A stretch of DNA of 64,000 nt from JAZDRH01 sp047470865 (GTDB lineage Bacteria; Pseudomonadota; Gammaproteobacteria; Pseudomonadales; Pseudomonadaceae): positions 19,912 through 83,911 of the forward strand of contig NZ_JAZDRH010000013.1 of NCBI RefSeq assembly GCF_047470865.1. Reading direction: 5' to 3'. The translations under genes were made by a program, and so were the position numbers. The notes under the pieces are model-generated. The model worked only from the letters and a program-made list of their open reading frames with translations, had not been told where the DNA came from and did no database searches. Positions 10,417 through 19,840 of this stretch are shown here, piece by piece (the first letter of the stretch is position 1; every line of letters begins with the position of its first letter).

Positions 10417-10953
10417 TTACAAATAAGAATTAAGTACGTTTTCCAATGATCCTTGAGCCGCCATAATAATTTGGCAAAACTCGCGTGCAGCACCTTCACC
10501 GCCTTTAGCTTGAGTGACATAGTCAGCATGGGCTTTAATGAAAGGCTCTGCATTAGCTACAGCAGCACCAAAGGCTACACGACGAATAACGGCCAAATCG
10601 GGTAAATCATCGCCTAGATAGGCAACATTTTCGTAAGAAAGTTTAAGTGTGCTTAACAATTCATCTAAGGCTGTAAGCTTATCTTCACGGCCTTGATAAA
10701 GATGTGAAATGCCTAGATTTTTTGCCCGTAACTCAACTACTGCAGAGCGTCTGCCTGTAATAATAGCAGTATCTACTCCAGAGCGTTGTAGCATCTTAAT
10801 GCCTTGGCCGTCTAAAGTGTTAAAAGATTTAAATTCACTGCCATCGGCTAGAAAATACAGACGACCATCTGTTAATACGCCATCTACATCAAACACCGCT
10901 AAGCGTATGTTCTGTATCCGTTGTTTTAGTTCGGCTGCAAGTATTGGCGACAT
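10417..10953 (-). CDS. kdsC: 3-deoxy-D-manno-octulosonate-8-phosphate phosphatase
   Basis: Hydrolyses Kdo-8-phosphate to Kdo, a core sugar of lipopolysaccharide. A compact HAD-family protein of 178 residues with the nucleophile motif VFDVDGVLTDG, then ITGRRS and a late LGDDLPDL metal motif. Its ATG overlaps the kdsD stop by one base (TAATG), so the two are probably translated together. Confidence 0.95.
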   Translation of the reverse strand: MSPILAAELKQRIQNIRLAVFDVDGVLTDGRLYFLADGSEFKSFNTLDGQGIKMLQRSGVDTAIITGRRSAVVELRAKNLGISHLYQGREDKLTALDELLSTLKLSYENVAYLGDDLPDLAVIRRVAFGAAVANAEPFIKAHADYVTQAKGGEGAAREFCQIIMAAQGSLENVLNSYL

Positions 10954-11927
10954 TAGATTACCCCTGCTCGTAAAAGGTCATGCATAGTGATGGCACCAAT
11001 AGTTTGTTGCTTAGCATCCAATACAGGTAGCTGGCTAATTTTAAAATCTTCCATAATTTTTAGCGCCTGGGCGGCAAGCATATCAGGTTGAACAAATTTT
11101 CCACCTTTGGTCATTAGCTCATCTATTGTGGCTTGGCGAACATCAATTCCTTTGTCTAGCGCACGGCGTAAGTCGCCATCTGTAAAAATTCCAGCAAGTT
11201 GGTTTTGTTCGTCCACGATAAGTGTCATGCCTAAGCCTTTTTTAGTCATTTCGAGCAAGGCAGCTTTTAACTCCATACCTGGTTGTACACAAGGCAACTC
11301 ATCGCCTTGATGCATAATATCTTTTACACGCAGTAAAAGACGGCGTCCAAGCGCACCACCTGGGTGAGAAAATGCAAAGTCTTCAGCTGTAAAGCCACGG
11401 GCTTCCAATAGTGCAATAGCTAAAGCATCGCCTAAAACCAAGGTTACAGTGGTTGATGAGGTGGGTGCCAAGTTGAGAGGGCAGGCCTCTTTTTCAACGC
11501 TGGTGTCTAAATTAACCTGAGCGCTTTGTGCCATGACAGATTGTGCATTGCCAGTCATGGTAATGAAGGGGATCCCCATGCGTTGGATAAGCGGAATTAA
11601 AGTAACCACTTCATTGGTTGTGCCTGAATTTGAAATGGCAAGTACGACATCATTTTGAGTGATCATGCCCATATCGCCATGGCTTGCTTCAGCAGGGTGA
11701 ACAAAAAAGGCAGGGCTGCCTGTGCTGGCGAGTGTAGCCGCAATTTTGCGCCCAATATGTCCAGATTTGCCCATGCCTACAACAACAATGCGACCTTTGC
11801 AGGCAAGCAGTAGTTGGCAGGCCTTTTCAAAGTCTGCATTAATGCGTTGCTTGAGGTGTTCAATAGCTTGCATCTCTAGAGAAATGGTGCGTTTAGCAGA
11901 ATCTATTAAACTGATTGAATGGGTCAT
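10953..11927 (-). CDS. kdsD: D-arabinose-5-phosphate isomerase
   Basis: Converts ribulose-5-phosphate to arabinose-5-phosphate, the first step of Kdo synthesis. An N-terminal SIS sugar-isomerase domain (VVGMGKSGHIGRKIAATLAS, then AISNSGTTNEV) is followed by two CBS domains. I use the ATG at 11925-11927 (MTHSISLIDSAKRT); the longest frame would need a TTG at 11954. About 324 residues, normal. It heads the kdsD-kdsC-lptCAB operon and is divergent from mlaF across a 158-base gap. Confidence 0.95.
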   Translation of the reverse strand: MTHSISLIDSAKRTISLEMQAIEHLKQRINADFEKACQLLLACKGRIVVVGMGKSGHIGRKIAATLASTGSPAFFVHPAEASHGDMGMITQNDVVLAISNSGTTNEVVTLIPLIQRMGIPFITMTGNAQSVMAQSAQVNLDTSVEKEACPLNLAPTSSTTVTLVLGDALAIALLEARGFTAEDFAFSHPGGALGRRLLLRVKDIMHQGDELPCVQPGMELKAALLEMTKKGLGMTLIVDEQNQLAGIFTDGDLRRALDKGIDVRQATIDELMTKGGKFVQPDMLAAQALKIMEDFKISQLPVLDAKQQTIGAITMHDLLRAGVI

Positions 11928-12085
11928 GGGTCTACACTGCGGAAAAAAAATCAATTATACGCAATTTATTTCAAACGCTCACCTATCATCTAGAGCAAAG
12001 CTTGGGAAGGTGACATAAACAGTGTATATTTGGCAGTTTGCAGGCGCTTTAAATCAGTAAAAATACTGGCGAAGGAGTGATTTAG

Positions 12086-12895
12086 ATGGCTAAAGGCGAG
12101 TTTGCCGTCGAGTTAAAGGGCGTCACCTTTAGTCGAGGCTCGCGTAAAATTTATGACAATGTCGATTTGCAAATACCGCGTGGTAGTGTTGTAGGCATTA
12201 TGGGGCCATCAGGCTGTGGTAAAACCACGCTGCTGCGCCTAATCGCAGCCCAATTAATGCCTGAAAAAGGTCAAGTTATAGTTAATGATAAAAATCTTCC
12301 TAGCCTTTCTCGCAGCGCTTTATTTGAAATGCGTAAACAGTTTGGTGTGCTATTTCAAAGTGGTGCTTTATTTACCGACTTAAATGTCTTTGAAAATGTT
12401 GCATTTCCTCTACGAGTTCACACAAAACTGCCCGATGAAATTATTTGTGACATTGTTTTAATGAAGTTACAGGCAGTAGGGTTAAGAGGGGCTATAGAGT
12501 TAATGCCAGATGAACTGTCTGGTGGAATGAAACGACGTGTAGCTTTGGCACGTGCCATTGCATTAGACCCAGAAATTCTTCTTTATGACGAACCTTTTGT
12601 AGGTCAGGACCCTATTGCCAAAGGCGTGCTAGTACGCTTGATTCGTTTGTTGAATGATGCTTTAGGTATTACAAGTATTGTGGTTTCACATGATATCGCA
12701 GAGACAGCTAGTATTGCGGACTACATTTATGTTGTTGGAGATGCTCAAGTACTAGGTTATGGCACACCTGATGAGTTAATGAATTCAACAGACCCAAGGG
12801 TGTTACAGTTTATGCAAGGCTCACCAGATGGACCTGTTCCTTTTCATTTTAAAGCGCCTAACTACCAAGAACAGCTGTTAGGAAAAAGAAAATGA
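12086..12895 (+). CDS. mlaF: Phospholipid ABC transporter ATP-binding protein
   Basis: ATPase of the MlaFEDB complex, which moves phospholipids between the inner membrane and periplasmic MlaC to keep the outer membrane asymmetric. The 269 residues include Walker A GPSGCGKTT, signature LSGGMKRRVALARAI and Walker B ILLYDEPFVGQDP. GAAGGAG stands nine bases before the ATG. First gene of mlaFEDCB-ibaG-murA-hisG; the next gene overlaps by four bases. Confidence 0.95.
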   Translation: MAKGEFAVELKGVTFSRGSRKIYDNVDLQIPRGSVVGIMGPSGCGKTTLLRLIAAQLMPEKGQVIVNDKNLPSLSRSALFEMRKQFGVLFQSGALFTDLNVFENVAFPLRVHTKLPDEIICDIVLMKLQAVGLRGAIELMPDELSGGMKRRVALARAIALDPEILLYDEPFVGQDPIAKGVLVRLIRLLNDALGITSIVVSHDIAETASIADYIYVVGDAQVLGYGTPDELMNSTDPRVLQFMQGSPDGPVPFHFKAPNYQEQLLGKRK

Positions 12896-13686
12896 TTAGC
12901 CTAATTGTTGAAAAACTAAGTTTGTTAGGGCGCTCTGGGTTAGCTGTTATTCGAGCAATGGGGCGCTCAGTGATTTTTTTAATGCACGCTATTTTAGGGC
13001 GTGCAAGTGCGGGTAAAGGCTTGCACTTATTGGTTAAGCAGCTTTACTCGGTAGGTGTATTATCTCTGCCAATTATTGTGGTGTCTGGCTTGTTTATTGG
13101 CATGGTTCTAGCTTTGCAAGGTTACAGTATTTTGGTGGGCTTTGGCTCAGAGCAAGCTGTAGGGCAGATGGTCTCTTTAACCTTGCTTCGTGAGTTAGGC
13201 CCTGTAGTGACAGCACTATTGTTTGCAGGGCGTGCTGGTTCGGCGCTGACGGCAGAAATTGGCAATATGAAATCAACAGAGCAACTATCTAGTTTAGAAA
13301 TGATAGGAGTTGACCCTTTAAAGTATATTGTTGCGCCTAGGTTATGGGCAGGCTTCATTTCTATGCCATTGTTGGCAGCTATCTTTACTGTAGTTGGCAT
13401 CTGGGGCGGGGCTATGGTGGCTGTAGATTGGCTCGGTGTATATGACGGCTCATATTGGGGCAATATGCAAAATAGCGTTAGCTTTGATAAAGATGTAGTT
13501 AATGGCGTTATTAAAAGTATTGTTTTTGCTTTAGTTGTTACTTGGATTGCGGTATTTCAAGGCTATGATTGTGAGCCTACTTCTGAAGGTATTAGCCGCG
13601 CTACTACCCGTACAGTGGTGTATGCATCTTTAGCTGTATTAGGTTTGGATTTTATTTTGACGGCTTTAATGTTTGGAGATTTCTAA
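12892..13686 (+). CDS. mlaE: Phospholipid ABC transporter permease
   Basis: Membrane core of the Mla phospholipid transporter. About 264 residues with five to six membrane helices and the family's ELGPVVTALLFAGRAGSALTAE loop, with MKSTEQLSSLEMIGVDP close behind, the MlaE/TGD1-type permease signature. Starts in an ATGA overlap with mlaF and overlaps mlaD by one base. Confidence 0.95.
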   Translation: MISLIVEKLSLLGRSGLAVIRAMGRSVIFLMHAILGRASAGKGLHLLVKQLYSVGVLSLPIIVVSGLFIGMVLALQGYSILVGFGSEQAVGQMVSLTLLRELGPVVTALLFAGRAGSALTAEIGNMKSTEQLSSLEMIGVDPLKYIVAPRLWAGFISMPLLAAIFTVVGIWGGAMVAVDWLGVYDGSYWGNMQNSVSFDKDVVNGVIKSIVFALVVTWIAVFQGYDCEPTSEGISRATTRTVVYASLAVLGLDFILTALMFGDF

Positions 13687-14150
13687 TGCGTGAGCGCACG
13701 TTAGAGTTAGTAGTCGGTTTGTTTTTGTTAGCCGGTATCTTCGCTTTAGTTTTATTAGCATTACGTGTAAGCGGGCTAAGCGTTGGCGGCGGGCAAGAAA
13801 CCTATCGAGTTTATGCCTACTTTGATAATGTGGCGGGTTTAACTACCCGAGCCAAGGTGAGTATGGCGGGAGTTAATGTGGGTAAGGTTACCGCTATTGA
13901 GTTGGATGAGTTTGTAAGCAAGGTGACTATTGAGCTAGATAAAAAAGTCAATTACATCCCCGCAGACAGTACTGCCTCTATTATGACTGCCGGTTTATTA
14001 GGTGAGAAATACATCAGCATTAGTCAAGGTGGTGATGCAGAAGTATTAGAAAATGAAAGCATAGTGTATGACACCCAATCCTCTTTAATACTAGAAGAGT
14101 TGATTGGGAAATTTTTATTAAATACTGTAAATAGTGATAAAAAGGATTAA
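13686..14150 (+). CDS. mlaD: Phospholipid transporter MCE-domain protein
   Basis: Anchored periplasmic MCE protein forming the hexameric ring that channels lipid through the Mla complex. One N-terminal membrane helix (LELVVGLFLLAGIFALVLLA) is followed by a single MCE domain with YFDNVAGLTTRAKVSMAGV and AGLLGEKYISI. It has 154 residues, normal for MlaD. Ends two bases before mlaC. Confidence 0.95.
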   Translation: MRERTLELVVGLFLLAGIFALVLLALRVSGLSVGGGQETYRVYAYFDNVAGLTTRAKVSMAGVNVGKVTAIELDEFVSKVTIELDKKVNYIPADSTASIMTAGLLGEKYISISQGGDAEVLENESIVYDTQSSLILEELIGKFLLNTVNSDKKD

Positions 14151-14152
14151 TT

Positions 14153-14788
14153 ATGTTGCGTTTTATACGTAATTTAGGTTTAGCTGTAATGATGGTGTTA
14201 CCTGTATGGGCACAGGCTAACACAGTAGAAACACCTTACACTGTAGTTAAAAATACAACAGATGCTTTACTGGCAGACTTAAAAGTCAATAAAGAAAACT
14301 ACAAACAAAATCCGCAATTGTTTTATCAGGCAATGAATAATATTTTAGCGCCTGTAGTAGATGTTGAAGGTATTTCGCGTAGTGTGATGACTGTGCGCTT
14401 TGCTAACCAGGCAAGCCCAGAACAAATGGCACGCTTTCAAGAAAATTTTAAACAAGGATTAATGCAGTTCTATGGCAATGCACTGTTAGAATATAACAAC
14501 CAGTCTATTCGTATTTTACCAGAAGCACGTCAGCGTAATCCTAAACGTGCCGAAGTGCAGATGGAAGTAACTGATACTAATGGCACAGTTTACCCTATGT
14601 CCTATACCATGGAGCTTAAAAATGGCCATTGGCAAGTACGCAATGTGATCATTAATGGTATTAATATTGGTAAGCTGTTTCGTGATCAGTTCGCAGAAGC
14701 TATGCAGAAAAACCGTAATAATTTAGACCTAGTTATTAATGACTGGGCAAATATTGTTGGCAAAGCTAAAGAAGGTAATAGCAAGTGA
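14153..14788 (+). CDS. mlaC: Phospholipid-binding periplasmic protein
   Basis: Soluble carrier that ferries phospholipid between the MlaA complex at the outer membrane and MlaFEDB. A signal peptide ending near WAQA-NT is followed by a Tol-Tol-Ttg2 domain of about 190 residues. It sits between mlaD and mlaB in the standard order, and its stop overlaps the GTG of mlaB. Confidence 0.93.
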   Translation: MLRFIRNLGLAVMMVLPVWAQANTVETPYTVVKNTTDALLADLKVNKENYKQNPQLFYQAMNNILAPVVDVEGISRSVMTVRFANQASPEQMARFQENFKQGLMQFYGNALLEYNNQSIRILPEARQRNPKRAEVQMEVTDTNGTVYPMSYTMELKNGHWQVRNVIINGINIGKLFRDQFAEAMQKNRNNLDLVINDWANIVGKAKEGNSK

Positions 14789-15102
14789 GCCAAGCACAGG
14801 TTGCTTTAGAGCAAACGGGTATTCTGCACCTGAGTGGGGTATTGGATTACAGTACGGGTAACGCCTTGTGTGAACAAGGCAAAAAACTGATTGCTAGCTG
14901 CAGCCATAGCAACATTGTTATAGACTGCGCACAAGTAAGTAAGTCAAGTAGTGTTGGTGTTGCTTTGGTCTTGGCTTTCATACGTGCTACTTTAGCCAGC
15001 AGTAAAAACTATCAAGTGCGAAATTTACCTAATGATATGCAGCAAATTGCACAGGTATGTGGTTTAGAATCCGTATTAATCAGTCAGCACCAGGCTGAAT
15101 GA
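14785..15102 (+). CDS. mlaB: STAS-domain protein of the Mla transporter
   Basis: Small cytoplasmic STAS protein that binds MlaF and is needed for its assembly and activity. The 105 residues contain the LSGVLDYSTGN start of the STAS fold and SKSSSVGVALVLAF at the helix that contacts the ATPase. The start is a GTG at 14785, in a GTGA overlap with the mlaC stop. Position in the operon supports the assignment more than the short sequence does. Confidence 0.87.
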   Translation: MSQAQVALEQTGILHLSGVLDYSTGNALCEQGKKLIASCSHSNIVIDCAQVSKSSSVGVALVLAFIRATLASSKNYQVRNLPNDMQQIAQVCGLESVLISQHQAE

Positions 15103-15132
15103 TAGACACCTTTTGATGTTGAGAGTTTTGGC

Positions 15133-15372
15133 ATGTATTTTGAAGAATTAAAGCAAGCTATTGAATCGGCTTTTACAGATGCTCATGTGGAACGTGATGG
15201 CGACTCCTGTAGTTTTACTTTATTAATCTGTAGTGATGAACTGGCAGCGCAAAGCCCAGTCAAACGTCAACAGGCTATTTATCGTGAAATTAATCCATGG
15301 ATTGCCGATGGACGTGTGCACGCGGTAAGTATGAAATTCTTTAATAAAGCAGCTTGGGCTGCTCGCGCGTAA
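15133..15372 (+). CDS. ibaG: BolA-family protein IbaG
   Basis: A 79-residue BolA-like protein; members bind monothiol glutaredoxin and take part in iron-sulfur handling and acid resistance. The VHAVSMKFFNKAAW stretch carries the conserved helix and strand of the fold. It lies between mlaB and murA exactly as in Pseudomonas and E. coli, 16 bases before murA. Confidence 0.9.
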   Translation: MYFEELKQAIESAFTDAHVERDGDSCSFTLLICSDELAAQSPVKRQQAIYREINPWIADGRVHAVSMKFFNKAAWAARA

Positions 15373-15388
15373 GAGTAATGAGATCTAG

Positions 15389-16654
15389 ATGGATAAACTG
15401 ATTATTACAGGTGGTAATCGCCTTGATGGCGAAATCCGTATTTCGGGCGCCAAAAACGCAGCACTACCTATTCTAGCGGCAACTTTATTAGCAGATAGCC
15501 CAATTACAATTTGTAATTTACCGCATCTTCATGACATTACAACCATGATTGAGTTGTTTGGTCGTATGGGGGTTCAGCCTGTAATTGATGAAAAACTCAG
15601 TGTTGAAATTGACTCCAGTACTATTTCTAGCTTAGTTGCGCCTTACGAGCTGGTAAAAACTATGCGTGCGTCAATTTTAGTGTTAGGCCCTATGGTCGCG
15701 CGCTTTGGCGAAGCAGAAGTTGCTCTACCCGGTGGTTGTGCTATTGGTTCTCGCCCTGTGGATTTACATATTCGTGGTTTAGAAGCATTAGGTGCACATA
15801 TTGAAGTAGAAAATGGCTACATAAAAGCCAAAGCACCAGAGGGTGGTTTGCGTGGCGGTCAGTTCTTCTTTGATATTGTTAGTGTTACAGGCACTGAAAA
15901 TATTATGATGGCTGCTGCCTTAGCCAAAGGCCGTTCAGTATTGAAAAATGCTGCACGCGAGCCAGAAATTGTGGATTTAGCGAACTGCTTAATTCAAATG
16001 GGAGCCAAAATTGAAGGTGCTGGTACAGATACCATTATTATTGATGGTGTTGATCGTTTGCAAGGTACAACCTATACCGTGATGCCAGACCGTATTGAAA
16101 CCGGCACCTATTTAGTTGCAGCAGCAGCCACTGGCGGTCGTGTTAAACTAAAAGATACCGACCCTACCATTTTAGAAGCCGTATTATCTAAATTACAGGA
16201 AGCCGGTGCTGATATACAAACAGGTGATGACTGGATTGAACTGAATATGCATGGTAAACGCCCTAAAGCGGTCAACCTGCGTACAGCGCCTTACCCAGCT
16301 TTTCCTACGGATATGCAAGCACAGTTTATTGCTATGAATGCTGTAGCAGAAGGGCAAGGTACTGTGATTGAAACAATTTTTGAAAACCGTTTTATGCATG
16401 TGTTAGAGATGCAGAGAATGGGCGCTAAAATTCAAATTGAAGGCAATACAGCTATTAGTTCTGGTGTAGCGCTTTTAAAAGCAGCACCTGTAATGGCAAC
16501 TGATTTACGTGCTTCTGCAAGTTTAGTAATTGCCGCTTTAATGGCCGAAGGTGATACACTGATTGATCGTATTTACCATATCGACCGTGGTTATGAATGC
16601 ATCGAGGAAAAAATGCAGTTACTTGGTGCAAAAATCCGTCGTATACCAGGTTAG
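15389..16654 (+). CDS. murA: UDP-N-acetylglucosamine 1-carboxyvinyltransferase
   Basis: First committed step of peptidoglycan synthesis: transfers enolpyruvyl from phosphoenolpyruvate to UDP-GlcNAc. The 421-residue protein has GGNRLDGEIRISGAKNAALP at its N-terminus and the fosfomycin-target cysteine in LPGGCAIGSRPVD near residue 117. FPTDMQAQF is the second conserved block. Cysteine is present, so the fosfomycin-sensitive form is expected. hisG follows four bases later. Confidence 0.97.
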   Translation: MDKLIITGGNRLDGEIRISGAKNAALPILAATLLADSPITICNLPHLHDITTMIELFGRMGVQPVIDEKLSVEIDSSTISSLVAPYELVKTMRASILVLGPMVARFGEAEVALPGGCAIGSRPVDLHIRGLEALGAHIEVENGYIKAKAPEGGLRGGQFFFDIVSVTGTENIMMAAALAKGRSVLKNAAREPEIVDLANCLIQMGAKIEGAGTDTIIIDGVDRLQGTTYTVMPDRIETGTYLVAAAATGGRVKLKDTDPTILEAVLSKLQEAGADIQTGDDWIELNMHGKRPKAVNLRTAPYPAFPTDMQAQFIAMNAVAEGQGTVIETIFENRFMHVLEMQRMGAKIQIEGNTAISSGVALLKAAPVMATDLRASASLVIAALMAEGDTLIDRIYHIDRGYECIEEKMQLLGAKIRRIPG

Positions 16655-16658
16655 TTGA

Positions 16659-17288
16659 ATGTTAACAATTGCCTTATCAAAAGGGCGTATTTTGGATGAT
16701 ACCCTGCCGCTATTGGAGCAGGCAGGGATTATTCCGACTGAAAACCCAGAAAAAAGCCGTAAACTCATTATCCCTACTACGCGCGATGATGTACGTTTGC
16801 TTATTGTGCGTGCCACTGATGTGCCTACTTACGTAGAGCATGGTGCGGCTGACTTAGGCGTGGCTGGCAAAGATGTATTGCTTGAGCATGGCAGTCAAGA
16901 GTTATACGAGCCATTAGACTTGCAAATTGCCAAATGTAAATTAATGACAGCAGGTGTCGCTGGGCAAGCTGAGCCAGTAGGGCGCTTGCGTGTGGCTACT
17001 AAGTTCGTCAATGTAGCTAAACGTTACTACGCAGAGCAAGGTCGTCAAGTGGAAATTATTAAGCTTTATGGCTCTATGGAGCTGGCGCCCTTAGTAGGCT
17101 TAGCGGATAAAATTATTGACGTTGTTGATACGGGAAATACCTTACGTGCGAATGGATTAGAGCCGCAAGACTTTATTTGCGAAGTAAGTTCTCGACTAGT
17201 GGTAAATCGTGCTTCAATGAAAATGAAGCATGGGAAAATTCAAGCACTCATTCAAACGCTAAGCCAAGCGGTTGATGCACGACATTGA
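16659..17288 (+). CDS. hisG: ATP phosphoribosyltransferase, short form
   Basis: Condenses ATP with PRPP to start histidine synthesis. At 209 residues it is the short HisG that lacks the C-terminal regulatory domain and works with HisZ, which is not in this window. ALSKGRILDDTLPLL, VPTYVEHGAADLGVAGKD and the PRPP loop VDTGNTLRANGL are clear. Four bases after murA, so probably on the mla-murA transcript. Confidence 0.95.
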   Translation: MLTIALSKGRILDDTLPLLEQAGIIPTENPEKSRKLIIPTTRDDVRLLIVRATDVPTYVEHGAADLGVAGKDVLLEHGSQELYEPLDLQIAKCKLMTAGVAGQAEPVGRLRVATKFVNVAKRYYAEQGRQVEIIKLYGSMELAPLVGLADKIIDVVDTGNTLRANGLEPQDFICEVSSRLVVNRASMKMKHGKIQALIQTLSQAVDARH

Positions 17289-17301
17289 TAGACACAAACT
17301 C

Positions 17302-17322
17302 CAGCGCTGTAAACTAGCGCTG
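17302..17322. repeat. Inverted repeat between hisG and hisD
   Basis: Perfect 7-base arms (CAGCGCT and AGCGCTG) around a 7-base loop in the 132-base hisG-hisD gap. No solid T-run follows, so it is at best a weak terminator for the murA-hisG transcript. Confidence 0.4.
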
Positions 17323-17420
17323 CCTGTTTGCGTTTATACCTTCCATACTCGGGTGCCCACGTTTACAGGATAAAGTTATAACAGCGGCGCCTGAGTGTTT
17401 AGCCAAACTTGAGGCCTGCT

Positions 17421-18731
17421 ATGACTGATACATCTGTAATTCGTCGCCTTGATGCTAACGCGAGTGACTTCTCTCGTCAGCTTGATCAATTGCTAAGTTG
17501 GGAAAGTGTTTCTGATACCAGCGTTAACCAACGTGTGCTGGATATCATTAGTAACGTGCGCCAACGAGGTGATGCTGCACTAATTGACTACACTCGACAG
17601 TTTGATCAGCTAGACGTGCAAAGCATGCAAGATTTGATCTTTCCCCGTGAGCGTTTAGAGCAAGCACTAACAGAAATCACTGATGAGCAGCGTCATGCCT
17701 TAGAAATAGCAGCTAAGCGTGTGCGTGCTTATCATGAGCACCAGCAGCAAGATTCTTGGCGTTACACTGAGGCGGACGGTACTATTTTAGGGCAGAAAAT
17801 TACACCACTAGATAAAGCTGGCCTGTATGTTCCAGGCGGGAAAGCTTCTTACCCATCATCGGTATTAATGAATGCGATTCCAGCAAAGGTAGCAGGTGTT
17901 AACGAAGTAGTGATGGTAGTGCCAACACCGCGGGGCGAGGTGAACGAGCTGGTATTGGCAGCAGCAGCTATTGCAGGTGTTGATCGGGTGTTTACTATTG
18001 GTGGTGCGCAGGCTATTGCCGCATTGGCCTATGGTACTGAAAGTGTGCCAGCGGTTGATAAAATTGTTGGCCCAGGCAATATCTATGTTGCCACTGCTAA
18101 ACGTCATGTGTTTGGCAAAGTGGGAATTGATATGATTGCTGGACCCTCAGAGATTTTAGTTATTTGTGATGGACAAACAGATCCTGACTGGATTGCTATG
18201 GATTTGTTTAGCCAAGCTGAGCATGATGAACAAGCCCAATCTATTTTACTTAGTCCAGATGCGGCTTTCTTAGATAAAGTAGCAGCCAGTATTGAAAAAT
18301 TACTACCTAGTTTAGAACGTGAAACTATAGCACGCACCTCTTTGCGTGAGCGTGGTGCTTTGATTTGGGTTAAGGATTTAGCGCAAGCCGCTGAAGTAGC
18401 TAACCGAATTGCACCTGAACACCTTGAATTATCTATTGCTGATCCAGAAGCTATGCTGCCTACTATTCGTCATGCAGGCGCTATTTTTATGGGACGCTAC
18501 ACAGCAGAAGCATTGGGTGATTATTGTGCTGGACCTAACCACGTATTGCCTACTTCGGGTACTGCCCGTTATTCATCGCCATTAGGCGTATATGATTTTC
18601 AAAAACGTTCATCAATTATTAATTGTTCTCGTGATGGCGCTTCAGAACTTGGAAAAGTAGCTTCTGTGTTAGCCCGTGGTGAATCATTAACAGCGCACGC
18701 GCGTAGTGCTGAATATCGGATCAAGGAGTAA
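17421..18731 (+). CDS. hisD: Histidinol dehydrogenase
   Basis: Zinc enzyme making histidine from histidinol in two NAD-dependent oxidations. Key blocks are GLYVPGGKASYPSSVLMNAIP, VDKIVGPGN, AGPSEILVI, SQAEHDEQAQ (zinc ligands) and NRIAPEHLEL. I use the ATG at 17421 with GAGG eight bases upstream; the longer frame would start at a TTG at 17409. About 436 residues, normal. hisC follows six bases later. Confidence 0.96.
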   Translation: MTDTSVIRRLDANASDFSRQLDQLLSWESVSDTSVNQRVLDIISNVRQRGDAALIDYTRQFDQLDVQSMQDLIFPRERLEQALTEITDEQRHALEIAAKRVRAYHEHQQQDSWRYTEADGTILGQKITPLDKAGLYVPGGKASYPSSVLMNAIPAKVAGVNEVVMVVPTPRGEVNELVLAAAAIAGVDRVFTIGGAQAIAALAYGTESVPAVDKIVGPGNIYVATAKRHVFGKVGIDMIAGPSEILVICDGQTDPDWIAMDLFSQAEHDEQAQSILLSPDAAFLDKVAASIEKLLPSLERETIARTSLRERGALIWVKDLAQAAEVANRIAPEHLELSIADPEAMLPTIRHAGAIFMGRYTAEALGDYCAGPNHVLPTSGTARYSSPLGVYDFQKRSSIINCSRDGASELGKVASVLARGESLTAHARSAEYRIKE

Positions 18732-18737
18732 TTTAAA

Positions 18738-19793
18738 ATGAGTAAATTCTGGAGTCCGTTTGTACAAGATCTAGTGCCTTACGTACCAGGCGAACAGCCA
18801 AAAATCACTAATCTAGTGAAGCTAAATACCAATGAAAACCCTTATCCGCCATCGCCAAAAGTTATTGAGGCAATGCGAGCACAGGTCAGTGCTGATTTGC
18901 GCTTATACCCAGACCCTAATTGCGATTCATTAAAAAAAGCGGTTGCAGATTTTTATCAATTAGAAAGTGCACAGGTATTTGTAGGCAATGGTTCTGATGA
19001 AGTTTTAGCACATGCATTTTATGCGCTATTTCAACACAATAAACCTTTGTTATTTCCTGATATCAGCTACAGTTTTTACCCTGTTTATTGCAACCTATAC
19101 GGCATTGAAGCCAAACAAATTGCCCTAGATGAGGATTTTCAAATTAACCCAGCCGATTATCAGCAAGATAATGGTGGTGTTATTTTTCCAAATCCCAATG
19201 CACCAACAGGGTGTTTACTTGCTTTAACAGCTGTTGAACAGATATTACAGAGCAATCCTAATTCAGTTGTTTTAGTCGATGAAGCCTATATTGATTTTGG
19301 GGGACAAACAGCTGTTGGTTTAGTGAATCAATATCCTAACTTATTAGTTTGTCAAACATTGTCTAAATCGCGCTCTTTAGCGGGGGCAAGAGTAGGCTTG
19401 GCCATAGGCCATGTAGATCTAATTGAAGCTTTAGAGCGGGTTAAAAATAGCTTTAACTCTTTTCCTATTGATCGTGTTGCTATGGCCGGTGCTGTGGCTG
19501 CTTTTGAAGATAAAACCTATTTTGAGCAAAGCTGTGCCAAGGTTGTGGCGGGCCGTGAACAGCTAACTCAGGCATTGCTCGCCTTAGGTTTTGAAGTATT
19601 GCCTTCGGCCGCTAACTTTGTGTTTGCAAGTCATGTGGAAAAAGAGGCTGCAGAGATTGCTGCTAAATTACGTGAAAACGCGATTTTAGTACGTCACTTT
19701 AAGCAAGAGCGGATTGAGCAGTTCTTACGTATTACGGTAGGTACAGAACAAGAGAATCAGCGATTGATAGATGTATTGCAGCAGATACTCTAA
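18738..19793 (+). CDS. hisC: Histidinol-phosphate aminotransferase
   Basis: PLP enzyme that transaminates imidazoleacetol phosphate in histidine synthesis. The 351 residues show KLNTNENPYPPSP, NPNAPTG, VDEAYIDFGG and the PLP lysine in TLSKSRSLAGARVG. Reads directly after hisD with GATCAAGGAG near its start, and is followed by a strong terminator. Confidence 0.95.
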   Translation: MSKFWSPFVQDLVPYVPGEQPKITNLVKLNTNENPYPPSPKVIEAMRAQVSADLRLYPDPNCDSLKKAVADFYQLESAQVFVGNGSDEVLAHAFYALFQHNKPLLFPDISYSFYPVYCNLYGIEAKQIALDEDFQINPADYQQDNGGVIFPNPNAPTGCLLALTAVEQILQSNPNSVVLVDEAYIDFGGQTAVGLVNQYPNLLVCQTLSKSRSLAGARVGLAIGHVDLIEALERVKNSFNSFPIDRVAMAGAVAAFEDKTYFEQSCAKVVAGREQLTQALLALGFEVLPSAANFVFASHVEKEAAEIAAKLRENAILVRHFKQERIEQFLRITVGTEQENQRLIDVLQQIL

Positions 19794-19797
19794 ATAG

Positions 19798-19822
19798 AAG
19801 GGCAGCTTAGGCTGCCCTTTTC
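19798..19822. terminator. Bidirectional terminator between hisC and the TMEM165 gene
   Basis: A 9-base stem AAGGGCAGC / GCTGCCCTT with a TTAG loop, five bases after the hisC stop. T-rich sequence on the plus side makes it a hisC terminator; the convergent gene on the minus strand ends 19 bases away and may share it. Confidence 0.8.
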
Positions 19823-19840
19823 ATAAGTGCTAAGCTGCTG

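Noticed and set aside
13122..13463. Antisense frame of 113 codons inside mlaE
   Set aside because: mlaE is well conserved on the plus strand, and the antisense frame has no ribosome site or family resemblance.
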